Shown one piece after another: positions 40,889 through 50,505 of a stretch of DNA of 64,000 bases (positions are counted from its first letter, which is position 1; each line of letters opens with the position of its first letter). Under the pieces are notes generated by a model. The model was not told the DNA's origin and searched no databases. It saw only the letters and a list, made by a program, of their open reading frames with translations. Source of the DNA: Roseateles sp. (GTDB lineage: Bacteria > Pseudomonadota > Gammaproteobacteria > Burkholderiales > Burkholderiaceae_C). The position numbers and the translations under genes are program-made. The stretch lies in NCBI GenBank assembly GCA_016790285.1, contig JAEUPJ010000006.1, forward strand, positions 62,001 through 126,000. Direction: 5' to 3'.

Positions 40889-41460
40889 GGCCGGCCCCCG
40901 TCGAGCGTGGCGTGGTGGGCGTGCAGCAGCCGCTCGTAGTGGCCGGCTGCCATCAGCAGCACGTCGCAGTACTCGCGCGCCGCGCCGTGGCCGCCCGCCG
41001 CGCGGGTGACGTGGTGGGCGATGGCCAGCACCTCGGCATGCGCCCCCGGTGGCGCGCAGGCGAAGCCGGCGCGCGTCATCAGTGGCAGGTCGGGCCAGTC
41101 GTCGCCCATGGCGGCCACCTCGCCCCAGCTGGCGCCCAGCGCGGCCAGCAGCGGCTCGGCGGCGGCGAGCTTGTCGCGGGCGCCGTAGACGGCATGGTCC
41201 AGCCCCAGGTCGGCCACGCGGCGGCGCACGGCAGGGCTGTCGCGGCCGGTGATGATGACCGGCGTGATGCCCACCTGCTGCAGCGACTTCAGGCCGTGGC
41301 CGTCCAGCGTGTTGAAGGCCTTGAAGTCTTCGCCGGTGTCGCTGATGTAGATGCGGCCGTCGGTCAGCACGCCGTCCACGTCGAAGATGGCGAGCTTGAT
41401 GCCCAGGCCGGTGCCTTGCGCCTGGACAAGCAGTTCGGGAGGAAAGCTCAGCGCTGCCAT
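40885..41460 (-). CDS. kdsC: 3-deoxy-manno-octulosonate-8-phosphatase KdsC
   Basis: 191 aa, HAD superfamily, subclass C0 without a cap. The nucleophile motif is FDVDGVLTDGRIYI, motif II VIITGRDSPAVRRR, and motif IV MGDDWPDLPLM. It releases phosphate from KDO-8-phosphate in lipid A inner-core synthesis. It overlaps kdsD by 1 base and lptC by 4, the classic kdsD-kdsC-lptC order. Confidence 0.92.
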   Translation of the reverse strand: MAALSFPPELLVQAQGTGLGIKLAIFDVDGVLTDGRIYISDTGEDFKAFNTLDGHGLKSLQQVGITPVIITGRDSPAVRRRVADLGLDHAVYGARDKLAAAEPLLAALGASWGEVAAMGDDWPDLPLMTRAGFACAPPGAHAEVLAIAHHVTRAAGGHGAAREYCDVLLMAAGHYERLLHAHHATLDGGRP

Positions 41461-42464
41461 CAGATCACCTTCGCGCGCATGAGGTCGTTGATGCTGACGG
41501 CGCCCAGCAGGCGCTGGCCGGCATCCACCACGAGCACGACGGTGATGCGGGCGGCTTCCATCAGGTCGGCGGCGTCCACCGCCAGCGCCTCGGGGCCGAC
41601 GGTACGCGGCCGCGGGTGGGCGACTTCCGCGGCGGTGAGGGCCCGCAGGTCGCGGCCCTGCTCGACGAGGCGGCGCAGGTCGCCGTCGGTGAAGATGCCC
41701 TGCACGCGGTCATCGGCATCGACGACGACGGCCATGCCCAGGGCCTTGGCGCTCATCTCGCGCATCAGGTCGGTGAAGGGCGTGCCCGCGGCCACGCGGG
41801 GCAGGGCGTCGCCGCTGCGCATGAGGTCGCGCACATGGGTCAGCAGCTTGCGGCCGAGCGCACCGCCGGGGTGGGAGCGGGCGAAGTCTTCGGCCTTGAA
41901 GCCGCGGGCGTCCAGCAGCGCCACGGCCAGCGCGTCGCCCAGGGCCATCTGTGCCGTGGTGCTGGCGGTGGGGGCGAGCTGCAGCGGGCAGGCTTCCTCG
42001 GCCACGGCACTGTCCAGCACGACGTCGGCGTGCGCGGCCAGGCTGGACTCGGCGCGCCCCGTCATCGCAATCACCGGAACGCCCAGCCGCTTGAGCACGG
42101 GCAGGATGGCGTTGAGCTCGTCGCTCTCGCCGGAGTTGGACAGGGCCAGCACGATGTCGCCAGCGGTCACCATGCCAAGGTCGCCGTGCGCAGCTTCGGC
42201 CGGGTGCACGAACAGGGCCGGCGTGCCGGTGGAGGCCAGGGTCGCGGCGATCTTGCGGCCCACGTGGCCGCTCTTGCCCATGCCCATGACGGCCACACGG
42301 CCGCGGCAGGCCAGCACGGCCTCGACGGCACGCACGAAGGCGTCGCCCAGGCGGGGCGCGAGTTCGGCCAGGGCGCGGGCCTCGACCTCGAGCGCCTGGC
42401 GGCCGATGCGCACGGCCCGTTCGGCGTGGCCGGCGGGCTCGGCAGCGAAGGAATCGGAAGACAT
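41460..42464 (-). CDS. kdsD: Arabinose-5-phosphate isomerase KdsD/KpsF
   Basis: 334 aa. SIS domain (about 45-180) with MGMGKSGHVGRKIAATLASTG, the phosphosugar loop LSNSGESDEL and conserved HPAEAAHGDLGM, followed by two CBS domains (about 215-334). It interconverts ribulose-5-P and arabinose-5-P, the first step of KDO synthesis. It diverges from the PAP2 gene with only 24 bases between start codons. Confidence 0.92.
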   Translation of the reverse strand: MSSDSFAAEPAGHAERAVRIGRQALEVEARALAELAPRLGDAFVRAVEAVLACRGRVAVMGMGKSGHVGRKIAATLASTGTPALFVHPAEAAHGDLGMVTAGDIVLALSNSGESDELNAILPVLKRLGVPVIAMTGRAESSLAAHADVVLDSAVAEEACPLQLAPTASTTAQMALGDALAVALLDARGFKAEDFARSHPGGALGRKLLTHVRDLMRSGDALPRVAAGTPFTDLMREMSAKALGMAVVVDADDRVQGIFTDGDLRRLVEQGRDLRALTAAEVAHPRPRTVGPEALAVDAADLMEAARITVVLVVDAGQRLLGAVSINDLMRAKVI

Positions 42465-42488
42465 CGGGCCAGTGTAGACAATGCCCCG

Positions 42489-43145
42489 ATGCTGAAGACA
42501 CTCCGCTGGCCGGTGCTGGCCCTCGTTCTGCTGCTGGCCTGGGACGCCAGCCACCTCGATCTCTGGGCCATGCGCCAAGTGGGCGACGCGAGCGGCTTTG
42601 CGCTGCGGGAAGCCTGGGTCACCAAGGGCCTGATCCACGAGGGCGGGCGGCTGGTGTCGTATGCCGCCATGGCCTTCATCGTGGCGCTCAACCTGTGGCC
42701 GCGGCTGCTGCCGGCACTCACACGGCGCGAGCGCACCTGGTGGCTCGTCACGACGCTTGCGTGCCTGGCGGTCATTTCACTCATCAAGCGGGCGAGCCTG
42801 ACGAGCTGCCCCTGGGACCTGGCCGAGTTCGGCGGCGCGGCGCAGTACGTGTCGCACTGGGCCTTCGGCATGCAGGACGGCGGCGGGGGGCACTGCTTCC
42901 CGTCGGGCCACGCGAGCGCAGCCTTCGCCTACCTGGCCGGCGGCTGGGCGCTCGCGCGGGCCTACCCGAAGGCGGCCCGCGCGTGGCTGCTGGCCGTGGT
43001 GGTGCTGGGCGTCGTCTACGGCCTGGGGCAGATGGTGCGCGGCGCCCACTACCCCAGCCACACGATGTGGACCGGCTGGATCTGCTGGGCCGTGACGGTC
43101 GCGGCGACCCTGCATCCGAGGATCGCTCCGGCGCCCGGAAGGTGA
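42489..43145 (+). CDS. PAP2-family membrane phosphatase
   Basis: 218 aa with about five or six TM helices and the PAP2 catalytic triad in order: KRASLTSCPWDL (motif 1), FPSGHASAAFAYL (motif 2), and GAHYPSHTMWTGW (motif 3, with the catalytic His). Similar proteins remove phosphates from lipid A or undecaprenyl-PP; its position opposite the KDO operon fits an envelope lipid role, though the substrate is inferred. The small lipoprotein gene starts 14 bases downstream. Confidence 0.82.
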   Translation: MLKTLRWPVLALVLLLAWDASHLDLWAMRQVGDASGFALREAWVTKGLIHEGGRLVSYAAMAFIVALNLWPRLLPALTRRERTWWLVTTLACLAVISLIKRASLTSCPWDLAEFGGAAQYVSHWAFGMQDGGGGHCFPSGHASAAFAYLAGGWALARAYPKAARAWLLAVVVLGVVYGLGQMVRGAHYPSHTMWTGWICWAVTVAATLHPRIAPAPGR

Positions 43146-43159
43146 GAGGATTGCCCGCC

Positions 43160-43660
43160 ATGCAAACCTCCCGCCTCAGCCTCCTCGCGGCCGCGCTCGT
43201 CCTGAGCGCCTGTGCCAGTTCCAACCAGGACAAGGTCGCCAACGCGGCGACCACGCCGCTGTCCGACCTCAACGTCGTGCGGGCCGACATCCCCGAGGTG
43301 CTGAAGGCCGCCGCGGCGGCGCCCTACGCGGCGCCGGCCGATGCCAGCTGCGCGGGCCTGGCCTCGGCCATCCGTGCGCTCGACGAGGCGCTCGGGCCGG
43401 ACCTGGACGCGCCGCACACCGCCGGCAACCCCGGCCTGCTGGACCGCGGCGAAGATGCGGCCACCGGCGCGCTGCAGCGCACGGCCGAAGGCGTCATCCC
43501 GTTTCGCGGCTGGGTGCGCAAGCTCAGCGGCGCCGAGCGATACGCGCGTCAGGTGAGCGCGGCCATCACGGCCGGGGGCGTGCGCCGGGGCTTCCTGCGC
43601 GGGGTCTCCACGGCCAAGGCCTGCACGGCCGCACCGGCGGCCCCCGCGAAGGCCGGCTGA
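43160..43660 (+). CDS. Small lipoprotein, unknown function
   Basis: 166 aa. Signal sequence with lipobox LVLSACAS (Cys 19). The mature part is mostly helical and Ala-rich with one hydrophilic core (LQRTAEGVIPFRGWVRKLSGAERY) found in small envelope lipoproteins of this group. It follows the PAP2 gene by 14 bases and converges with the hemerythrin gene across three bases. No further function can be read. Confidence 0.72.
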   Translation: MQTSRLSLLAAALVLSACASSNQDKVANAATTPLSDLNVVRADIPEVLKAAAAAPYAAPADASCAGLASAIRALDEALGPDLDAPHTAGNPGLLDRGEDAATGALQRTAEGVIPFRGWVRKLSGAERYARQVSAAITAGGVRRGFLRGVSTAKACTAAPAAPAKAG

Positions 43661-43663
43661 CGT

Positions 43664-44272
43664 TCAGGCCAGCGCCGGCCCCCAGCCGAAGGGCGCGGGC
43701 AGCGCGGCCAGGATGCGCTGGCGCAGGGGCGCGTAGGCTTCGTCGACCGCCTGCCCCGGGCGTGGGGCGAGCGGGTCCTGGTGGCTGCCGAAGGCCTCGT
43801 CCAGGTCCGCCCAGTCGTCAGCCGACAGCAGGGCCGCCGCGCGCGGCAGGATCTCGGTCTCCTCGCGCTTCATGTGCCGCAGGTAGCGGGCGGTGTAGAC
43901 CTTGAGCTGCTGCTCGAACTTCTCGCGCCGCGGTTCGCCCATCTGCTCCCAGGCCAGCAGGCTGTGCTGCAGCTCGCGGATGGCGCGCTCGCCCTGCGCG
44001 TGGTCGGCCTCCAGGTCGTCGAGCACGGCGCGCAGCTCCGGCGCGCGGGCGCGCAGCCGGGGGAAGAGCAGCTCGCTTTCCTTGGTGTGGTGCAGCCGCT
44101 CGGGGAACTCGTCCACGTAGAACAGCATGGCCCGCAGCGCGCCGAAGTCCGGCGCCGTGCGGGCGCGCCGGTGTGCGTCCAGCAACAGCGGCACCGTGCG
44201 CAGCATGGCGGCCAGGGCATCGTGCTCGGCACGGATCACGCGCACGGCCAGGGGCATGGTCGAGGAGGGCAT
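43664..44272 (-). CDS. Hemerythrin HHE-domain protein
   Basis: 202 aa, cytoplasmic four-helix bundle. Likely di-iron ligands lie in EHDAL (about residue 16), [20 protein letters not shown] and [16 protein letters not shown] proteins bind O2 or NO or carry redox signals; no partner gene is adjacent. It is separated by 113 bases from the divergent tkt gene. Confidence 0.82.
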   Translation of the reverse strand: MPSSTMPLAVRVIRAEHDALAAMLRTVPLLLDAHRRARTAPDFGALRAMLFYVDEFPERLHHTKESELLFPRLRARAPELRAVLDDLEADHAQGERAIRELQHSLLAWEQMGEPRREKFEQQLKVYTARYLRHMKREETEILPRAAALLSADDWADLDEAFGSHQDPLAPRPGQAVDEAYAPLRQRILAALPAPFGWGPALA

Positions 44273-44385
44273 GGGCTGAAGCGTCGCGCGCGGGCCGCAC
44301 CGGCGTGTTGCGCTGGATCAAGCCTTGTAACTCCACCCCCGTAAAATCCCGCGTTTTGCCCACTGCCCCAAGGAAAGCCCCGGCC

Positions 44386-46401
44386 ATGACTGCAACGACC
44401 GCCTCCCCAACCCTCATGGCCAACGCGATCCGCGCCCTCGCGATGGACGCGGTGCAGGCGGCCAACTCGGGCCACCCCGGCGCCCCCATGGGCATGGCCG
44501 ACATCGGCGTGGCGCTGTGGGCCCGCCACCTCAAGCACAACCCCGCCAACCCGCACTGGGCCGACCGTGACCGCTTCGTGCTGAGCAACGGCCACGGCTC
44601 CATGCTGATCTATGCGCTGCTGCACCTCACGGGCTACGACCTGCCCATCGAGGAGCTGCGCAACTTCCGCCAGCTGCACAGCAAGACCCCCGGCCACCCC
44701 GAGGTGGGCATCACCGCCGGCGTCGAGACGACGACCGGCCCGCTGGGCCAGGGCATCACCAACGCCGTGGGCCTGGCCCTGGCCGAGAAGCTGCTGGCGC
44801 GTGACTTCAACCGCGACGGCCACACCATCGTCGACCACCACACCTACGCCTTCCTGGGCGACGGCTGCCTGATGGAAGGCATCAGCCACGAAGCCGCCGC
44901 ACTGGCCGCTTCGTGGAAGCTGAACAAGCTCATCGCCATCTACGACGACAACGGCATCTCCATCGACGGCCAGGTCGGCCCCTGGTTCGGCGACGACACC
45001 GCCAAGCGCTTCGCCGCCTACGGCTGGAACGTCGTCGGCCCGGTGGACGGCCATGATGTCGACGCCGTCGACCGCGCCATCGCCCAGGCCCGCAAGAGCG
45101 CCGACAAGCCCACGCTCGTCATCGCCAAGACCCACATCGGCAAGGGCTCGCCCAACCGCGCCAACACCAGCAAGGCCCACGGCGAGCCGCTCGGTGCCGA
45201 AGAAATCAAGCTGACCCGCGAGGCCATCGGTTGGGCGTACGAGCCCTTCGTCATCCCGGCCGAGGTGTATGCCGCGTGGGACGCCAAGGCCGCGGGCGCG
45301 AAGTCCGAAGGCGAGTGGGACGCCCGCTTCGACGCCTACGCCGAAGCCTTCCCTGAGCTGGCCGCCGAGTTCCAGCGCCGCATGGCCGGCGTGCTGCCCG
45401 CCGACTTCGCCCAGATCGCCGTCGACGCCGTCGTGAAGGCCCACGCCGACGCGCAGACCGTCGCCAGCCGCAAGGCCAGCCAGATCGCGCTGGAAGCCTT
45501 CACCGCCAAGCTGCCCGAGATGCTCGGCGGCAGCGCCGACCTGACCGGCTCCAACCTCACCAACACCAGCTCGACGCCCAACCTGCGCATCGAGGCCGAC
45601 GGCAAGCCCAACAACGGCCGTCACATCAACTACGGCGTTCGTGAGTTCGGCATGGCTGCCATCATGAACGGCATCGCGCTGCACGGCGGCTTCATTCCGT
45701 ACGGCGGCACCTTCCTGACCTTCAGCGACTACAGCCGCAACGCCATCCGCATGGCCGCGCTGATGAAGACCCGCGTCATCCACGTGATGACGCACGACTC
45801 CATCGGCCTCGGTGAAGACGGCCCGACGCACCAGTCCATCGAACACGTCGCCAGCCTGCGACTGATCCCGGGCCTGGACGTCTGGCGCCCGGCCGACACG
45901 ACCGAGACGGTCGTGGCCTGGACCATGGCCCTGGGCAACGCCCAGCGCCCGAGCCTGCTGGCACTGAGCCGCCAGAACCTGGCCTACTCGCCCAAGACGA
46001 ATGTCGACGAGATCGCCAAGGGCGCGTACGTGCTGGCCGAGCCCCCGAAGGGCAAGGCCAAGGCCGTCATCATTGCGACCGGCTCGGAAGTGCAGCTGGC
46101 GATGGCTGCTCAGAAGCTGCTGGCCGACGAAGGCATCAAGGTTCGCGTCGTGTCCATGCCCTCCACCAACGTCTTCGACCGCCAGGACAAGGACTACAAG
46201 AAGAGCGTGCTGCCCAAGGGCCTGCCGCGCGTGGCCGTCGAGATGGGCGTGAGCGACTTCTGGTGGAAGTACGGCTGCGCTGCCGTCGTCGGCATCGACA
46301 CCTTCGGCGAATCGGCCCCGGCGCCGGTGCTGTTCAAGCACTTCGGCTTCACGCCGGAGAACGTGGCGGCGACCGTGAAGGCTGTGCTCAAGAAGAAGTG
46401 A
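44386..46401 (+). CDS. tkt: Transketolase
   Basis: 671 aa, full length. TPP/Mg motif [18 protein letters not shown]-terminal [13 protein letters not shown], substrate His in [15 protein letters not shown], and pyrimidine-domain [18 protein letters not shown]. It links the pentose-phosphate and (if present) Calvin cycles. An AT-rich box TAAAAT (44342-44347) and AAGGAAAG (44370-44377) precede the ATG. Its TGA overlaps the next ATG (TGATG), so the first of two related secreted-protein genes is translated with it. Another carbon-metabolism gene, gapA, lies 3 kb on. Confidence 0.95.
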   Translation: MTATTASPTLMANAIRALAMDAVQAANSGHPGAPMGMADIGVALWARHLKHNPANPHWADRDRFVLSNGHGSMLIYALLHLTGYDLPIEELRNFRQLHSKTPGHPEVGITAGVETTTGPLGQGITNAVGLALAEKLLARDFNRDGHTIVDHHTYAFLGDGCLMEGISHEAAALAASWKLNKLIAIYDDNGISIDGQVGPWFGDDTAKRFAAYGWNVVGPVDGHDVDAVDRAIAQARKSADKPTLVIAKTHIGKGSPNRANTSKAHGEPLGAEEIKLTREAIGWAYEPFVIPAEVYAAWDAKAAGAKSEGEWDARFDAYAEAFPELAAEFQRRMAGVLPADFAQIAVDAVVKAHADAQTVASRKASQIALEAFTAKLPEMLGGSADLTGSNLTNTSSTPNLRIEADGKPNNGRHINYGVREFGMAAIMNGIALHGGFIPYGGTFLTFSDYSRNAIRMAALMKTRVIHVMTHDSIGLGEDGPTHQSIEHVASLRLIPGLDVWRPADTTETVVAWTMALGNAQRPSLLALSRQNLAYSPKTNVDEIAKGAYVLAEPPKGKAKAVIIATGSEVQLAMAAQKLLADEGIKVRVVSMPSTNVFDRQDKDYKKSVLPKGLPRVAVEMGVSDFWWKYGCAAVVGIDTFGESAPAPVLFKHFGFTPENVAATVKAVLKKK

Positions 46402-47432
46402 TGCCAAGCCTTGGCGCCGCCTTGCGGCAGATGCTCGCAGCCGCACTGGCGGTGGCGGGCGTTGCAGCGGCGTCGGCCCAGACCCTGGCGGCCCTGCCGG
46501 ATGCCGACGAAGTGGCGGCGCTGAACTGCCTGACAACGTCTGGGCCCGCGCTGCGCTGGGATGCCGCCACGGCGGGCCGGCAAGGTCTCATTCGTGTGGC
46601 CATGCGCTTCACGCAGCCGGACACCGCACCCGCCGTCGCCATGGTGAGCAACACGCTGGGGACGGCCGCCGAGGCGCTCGTCCAGGCGCGGGTGGCCGGC
46701 TACCGCATGCCGTGCCTCAGTGCTGCGCTGGGCGCGCAGGGTGTTGAGCTCGTGCAGGAATTCCGCTCCGGATCTGTCTTCGGAGAGGTCGAGCGTCCTG
46801 TGCGGCTGGTGCAAGGGGCGTTGCCTGCCAGCGCCTGCCTGCTTCAGCCGCCTGCCACCGAGGTGCTGCAGCGACTGAACCGGTTGCCGCCGGACTTCCT
46901 GGCCCGCGTGATGATCCAGAGCCGATTTGTCGGAGGCCCCGACGACCCACCCCAGAACACGCTGCTGTTCAGCAACGCGCCGGTGCGGCTCAGCGATGCG
47001 TTGATGAAGCGCGCGGAGGCGATCCGAATGGTTTGCCGCAAGGTGGGCGATCGCGCGCAAACGCTGCGCCAGTCCTTCGTGTTCGAGGTCGGGGCAGCCC
47101 GGCGCAAGCCGACGCCGAGTGGGCTCACGCTGGAGGGCTGGATGCAGTTGATGGACCGCCAGTCGGCGGGCGCTGCAGACTTCGATTTCGACGGCATGCG
47201 CTGCCCCTTCGAGATTGAATGGCGCAGCCTGCAGCCTTCGGCCGCCAACGAGGCGCGTGCGGCCGGCAGGCCGGGCCTGGACCGGGCTGAGTTCCTCGCC
47301 TGGGCTGGCGGCTTGCGGCTTGCTGGTGGTGAGACGCAGGAGCGGGAATGGTTCGGCGAGCGCCTGCGGATCCAGGTGCCATGCGGGGCTCACCTGTTGC
47401 GGCCGGGCGTTGGCGCCGAGTCACGGCGCTGA
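46401..47432 (+). CDS. Secreted protein P1, unknown family, paralogue of P2
   Basis: 343 aa. Signal peptide (to about AAASA), then two repeats of a domain that looks like a TonB C-terminal fold: strand LIRVAMRFTQP, helix, then YRMPCL. The second repeat ends at RMVCRK. The C-terminal module has DFDFDGMRCPFEIEW and LDRAEFLAWAGGL. All three segments recur in P2 (48245-49282), so the two are paralogues. Paired cysteines suggest periplasmic disulfides. Coupled to tkt by TGATG. No known function. Confidence 0.68.
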   Translation: MPSLGAALRQMLAAALAVAGVAAASAQTLAALPDADEVAALNCLTTSGPALRWDAATAGRQGLIRVAMRFTQPDTAPAVAMVSNTLGTAAEALVQARVAGYRMPCLSAALGAQGVELVQEFRSGSVFGEVERPVRLVQGALPASACLLQPPATEVLQRLNRLPPDFLARVMIQSRFVGGPDDPPQNTLLFSNAPVRLSDALMKRAEAIRMVCRKVGDRAQTLRQSFVFEVGAARRKPTPSGLTLEGWMQLMDRQSAGAADFDFDGMRCPFEIEWRSLQPSAANEARAAGRPGLDRAEFLAWAGGLRLAGGETQEREWFGERLRIQVPCGAHLLRPGVGAESRR

Positions 47433-47668
47433 CGCCGCATGCGCGCGTCGCGATCCGACGTGCTGTGCCATGGCGGGCGTTGCGCGCTCTCGCGTCCCCC
47501 AACTGAGTGACTTGCCGCCAGCGGGCGACATGCGTGCTGCGCTACAAATGCGGCTGCTGCGGCATGCCTGACGCAGGTGACACGGGTCCTGAGAGGCCCG
47601 GATGCCGAGCCCCTGGCCTCATCCTGAAGCGAGGGCAATGTGCAAGGCGAGCAAAGGGGGATCGTCAG

Positions 47669-48178
47669 ATGGCATCCGGTTTTGCGAAGACCCTGTTGGT
47701 GGTCGGCATCCTCGTGGTGGTGGTGGGCGTCATCGAGCGCCAGCGCAGCGCCCGCAAGCTGGCCGTGCCGCCCGAAGGGGCGCTGCAGGTGGTGGCAGGC
47801 AAGGCGGTGGCGGCGCGCGAGATCACGCGCATGACCAAGAAGAGCCGCATTCCGCTGGGCAAGCACGTGGAGCTGGACCTGGACCCCGGGGCGGGGCCGG
47901 TCACGCTGACGCTGGACAGCGGCGTGCAGGCCTCGGTGCTCACCGGCATGGGCGGGCTCACGCTGGAGGCCGCCTACGACCCGACCGACGCGAACGCGCT
48001 GTATCGACTGCGGGTCGGGGTCAAGGAGCTCGTGAGCTACGCGTCGGTTGCGGAACGCAAGAAGGAGGCGGCGCGGCGCCAGCTGGACGATGGCGGTCAG
48101 GTTCGCCTGATCGGCGGCGTCATGATCCTGCTGGGCGCCGTGGGCTGGTGGCTGGGGGCGAGGTCGCGGGCGGCCTGA
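47669..48178 (+). CDS. Small membrane protein between the paralogues
   Basis: 169 aa from ATG 47669 (AAAGGGGG upstream). TM at each end: LLVVGILVVVVGVIE (7-22) and LIGGVMILLGAVGWWLG (about 147-164); between them a soluble beta-rich stretch (GPVTLTLDSGVQASVLTG). N-in/C-in topology with the middle in the periplasm is likely. No family recognised. The earlier in-frame ATG at 47507 is less likely. Confidence 0.55.
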   Translation: MASGFAKTLLVVGILVVVVGVIERQRSARKLAVPPEGALQVVAGKAVAAREITRMTKKSRIPLGKHVELDLDPGAGPVTLTLDSGVQASVLTGMGGLTLEAAYDPTDANALYRLRVGVKELVSYASVAERKKEAARRQLDDGGQVRLIGGVMILLGAVGWWLGARSRAA

Positions 48179-48244
48179 CGGGCGCGCCGCTGTGGGGGTG
48201 CTTGCCGCTGGTGCTGCCAGTCCCATAGAAAGCGGCCCCCCGTC

Positions 48245-49282
48245 ATGATGTTCTGGCTCTTCCCCATGCACCGTTTCTTGATTCTTCTGGCCCTCAGTGG
48301 CCTGGTCTGCCTGGCCCAGGCGCAAATCGTCGAGCAGGACACGTCGTCCCCACGTTGGCTCGCCTGCCTCGAGCGCAGCGCTCCCGCCATCGACTACCCC
48401 GCGGCGGACCGGCAGCTGCAGTCGCCCGGCTTCCTGCGCCTGAGCCTCAAGTTCACGGACGCGGGCCAGCCGCCCCAGGCGACGGTGCTGTTTCGTGCTG
48501 CCAGCGAGGCGATGCTGGAAGAGGTGCGGTGGCATGTCCGCGGCTACCGCCTGCCGTGCCTGCCGGCGGGCGAGGCGGTCACGGCCGTGCAGGAGTTCGA
48601 GTTCAAGCCGCGTGCCGTCGCCCCCATCACCTGGACGGCGCCGCGCGCCGTCCAGGCGGCCCGGGAGGACGGTGTCGCGGTGCCGGGGCCGACGGCGTGC
48701 ATGCGCACCCCGAGCACGCCCCCGGACATCTGGGGACCGACATTTCAGCGGGATGTCGTCAACGTCATTGCCCAGATCACCTTCAATGCGGCGGACGCGG
48801 CCCCTGACGTCGAACTGGTCTACAGCAGCGGCTCCCCGTCGCAGGACCAGTCGGTCAAGGATTACGTCAGGCAGTACCGGCTGCCCTGCCTGGTGCCCGG
48901 GAGCAAGGCCTACGTCGTTCAGCAGCAGTTCACCTACCGGCCTTACGGCGCACCCGCCCGGGTGTTCAAGGAGGCGGTCAAGCTCACGGCCTTCCTGTCC
49001 AACATGAAGGACATCCAGCAGGCCCGGGCGCAGTTCGACTTCAGCACGATGAACTGCCCGTTCCAGGTCGCCTGGACGCTGGGCAAGCCGGCTGTCGACA
49101 ACCGGGTGGGCCAGGTGGGCGAGCCCGACCTCAACCGGACCGAGTTCCTGGCCTGGCTGGCGGGGTTGGAGATGGCCGTGCGGAAGAAGGAGTTCGAGCT
49201 GATGCTCGGGCAGACGGTCATCATCAACGTGCCTTGCGGCACCTTGAACCTCGCGGGAGAGGCGGCGGCCGCCCGGCCCTGA
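48245..49282 (+). CDS. Secreted protein P2, paralogue of P1
   Basis: 345 aa. Signal peptide MHRFLILLALSGLVCLAQAQ. Two TonB-C-like repeats, each ending in the identical YRLPCL: FLRLSLKFTDAGQPPQATVL...VRGYRLPCL and VVNVIAQITFNAADAAPDVEL...VRQYRLPCL. The C-terminal module QFDFSTMNCPFQVAW, LNRTEFLAWLAGLEM and INVPCGTLNL matches P1. Unknown role; the mix of TonB-like fold and conserved Cys suggests an envelope adaptor. gapA starts 81 bases later. Confidence 0.7.
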   Translation: MMFWLFPMHRFLILLALSGLVCLAQAQIVEQDTSSPRWLACLERSAPAIDYPAADRQLQSPGFLRLSLKFTDAGQPPQATVLFRAASEAMLEEVRWHVRGYRLPCLPAGEAVTAVQEFEFKPRAVAPITWTAPRAVQAAREDGVAVPGPTACMRTPSTPPDIWGPTFQRDVVNVIAQITFNAADAAPDVELVYSSGSPSQDQSVKDYVRQYRLPCLVPGSKAYVVQQQFTYRPYGAPARVFKEAVKLTAFLSNMKDIQQARAQFDFSTMNCPFQVAWTLGKPAVDNRVGQVGEPDLNRTEFLAWLAGLEMAVRKKEFELMLGQTVIINVPCGTLNLAGEAAAARP

Positions 49283-50362
<1,080 letters not shown>

Positions 50363-50382
50363 CCGGAAACCTTCGGAAACGC

Positions 50383-50412
50383 AAATGCCCCGCCCCGCGG
50401 GGCATTTTTTTT
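50383..50412 (+). terminator. Terminator after gapA
   Basis: Perfect 9-bp stem AATGCCCCG (50384-50392) with CGGGGCATT (50398-50406), continuing into a run of eight T. Confidence 0.9.
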
Positions 50413-50505
50413 GCCCTCGCCGTCGTTGTCGATGGGAACATCGGGGGCGCAGCGCGGTGCATGCCGCGCGCGCCGTTTTGTTGCTGACTCCCTGCCGTGC
50501 CTGCC

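Noticed and set aside
44308-44347. TTGCGC and TAAAAT as a tkt promoter
   Set aside because: Spacing of 28 bases is too long for sigma-70; only the -10-like box is kept as a remark.
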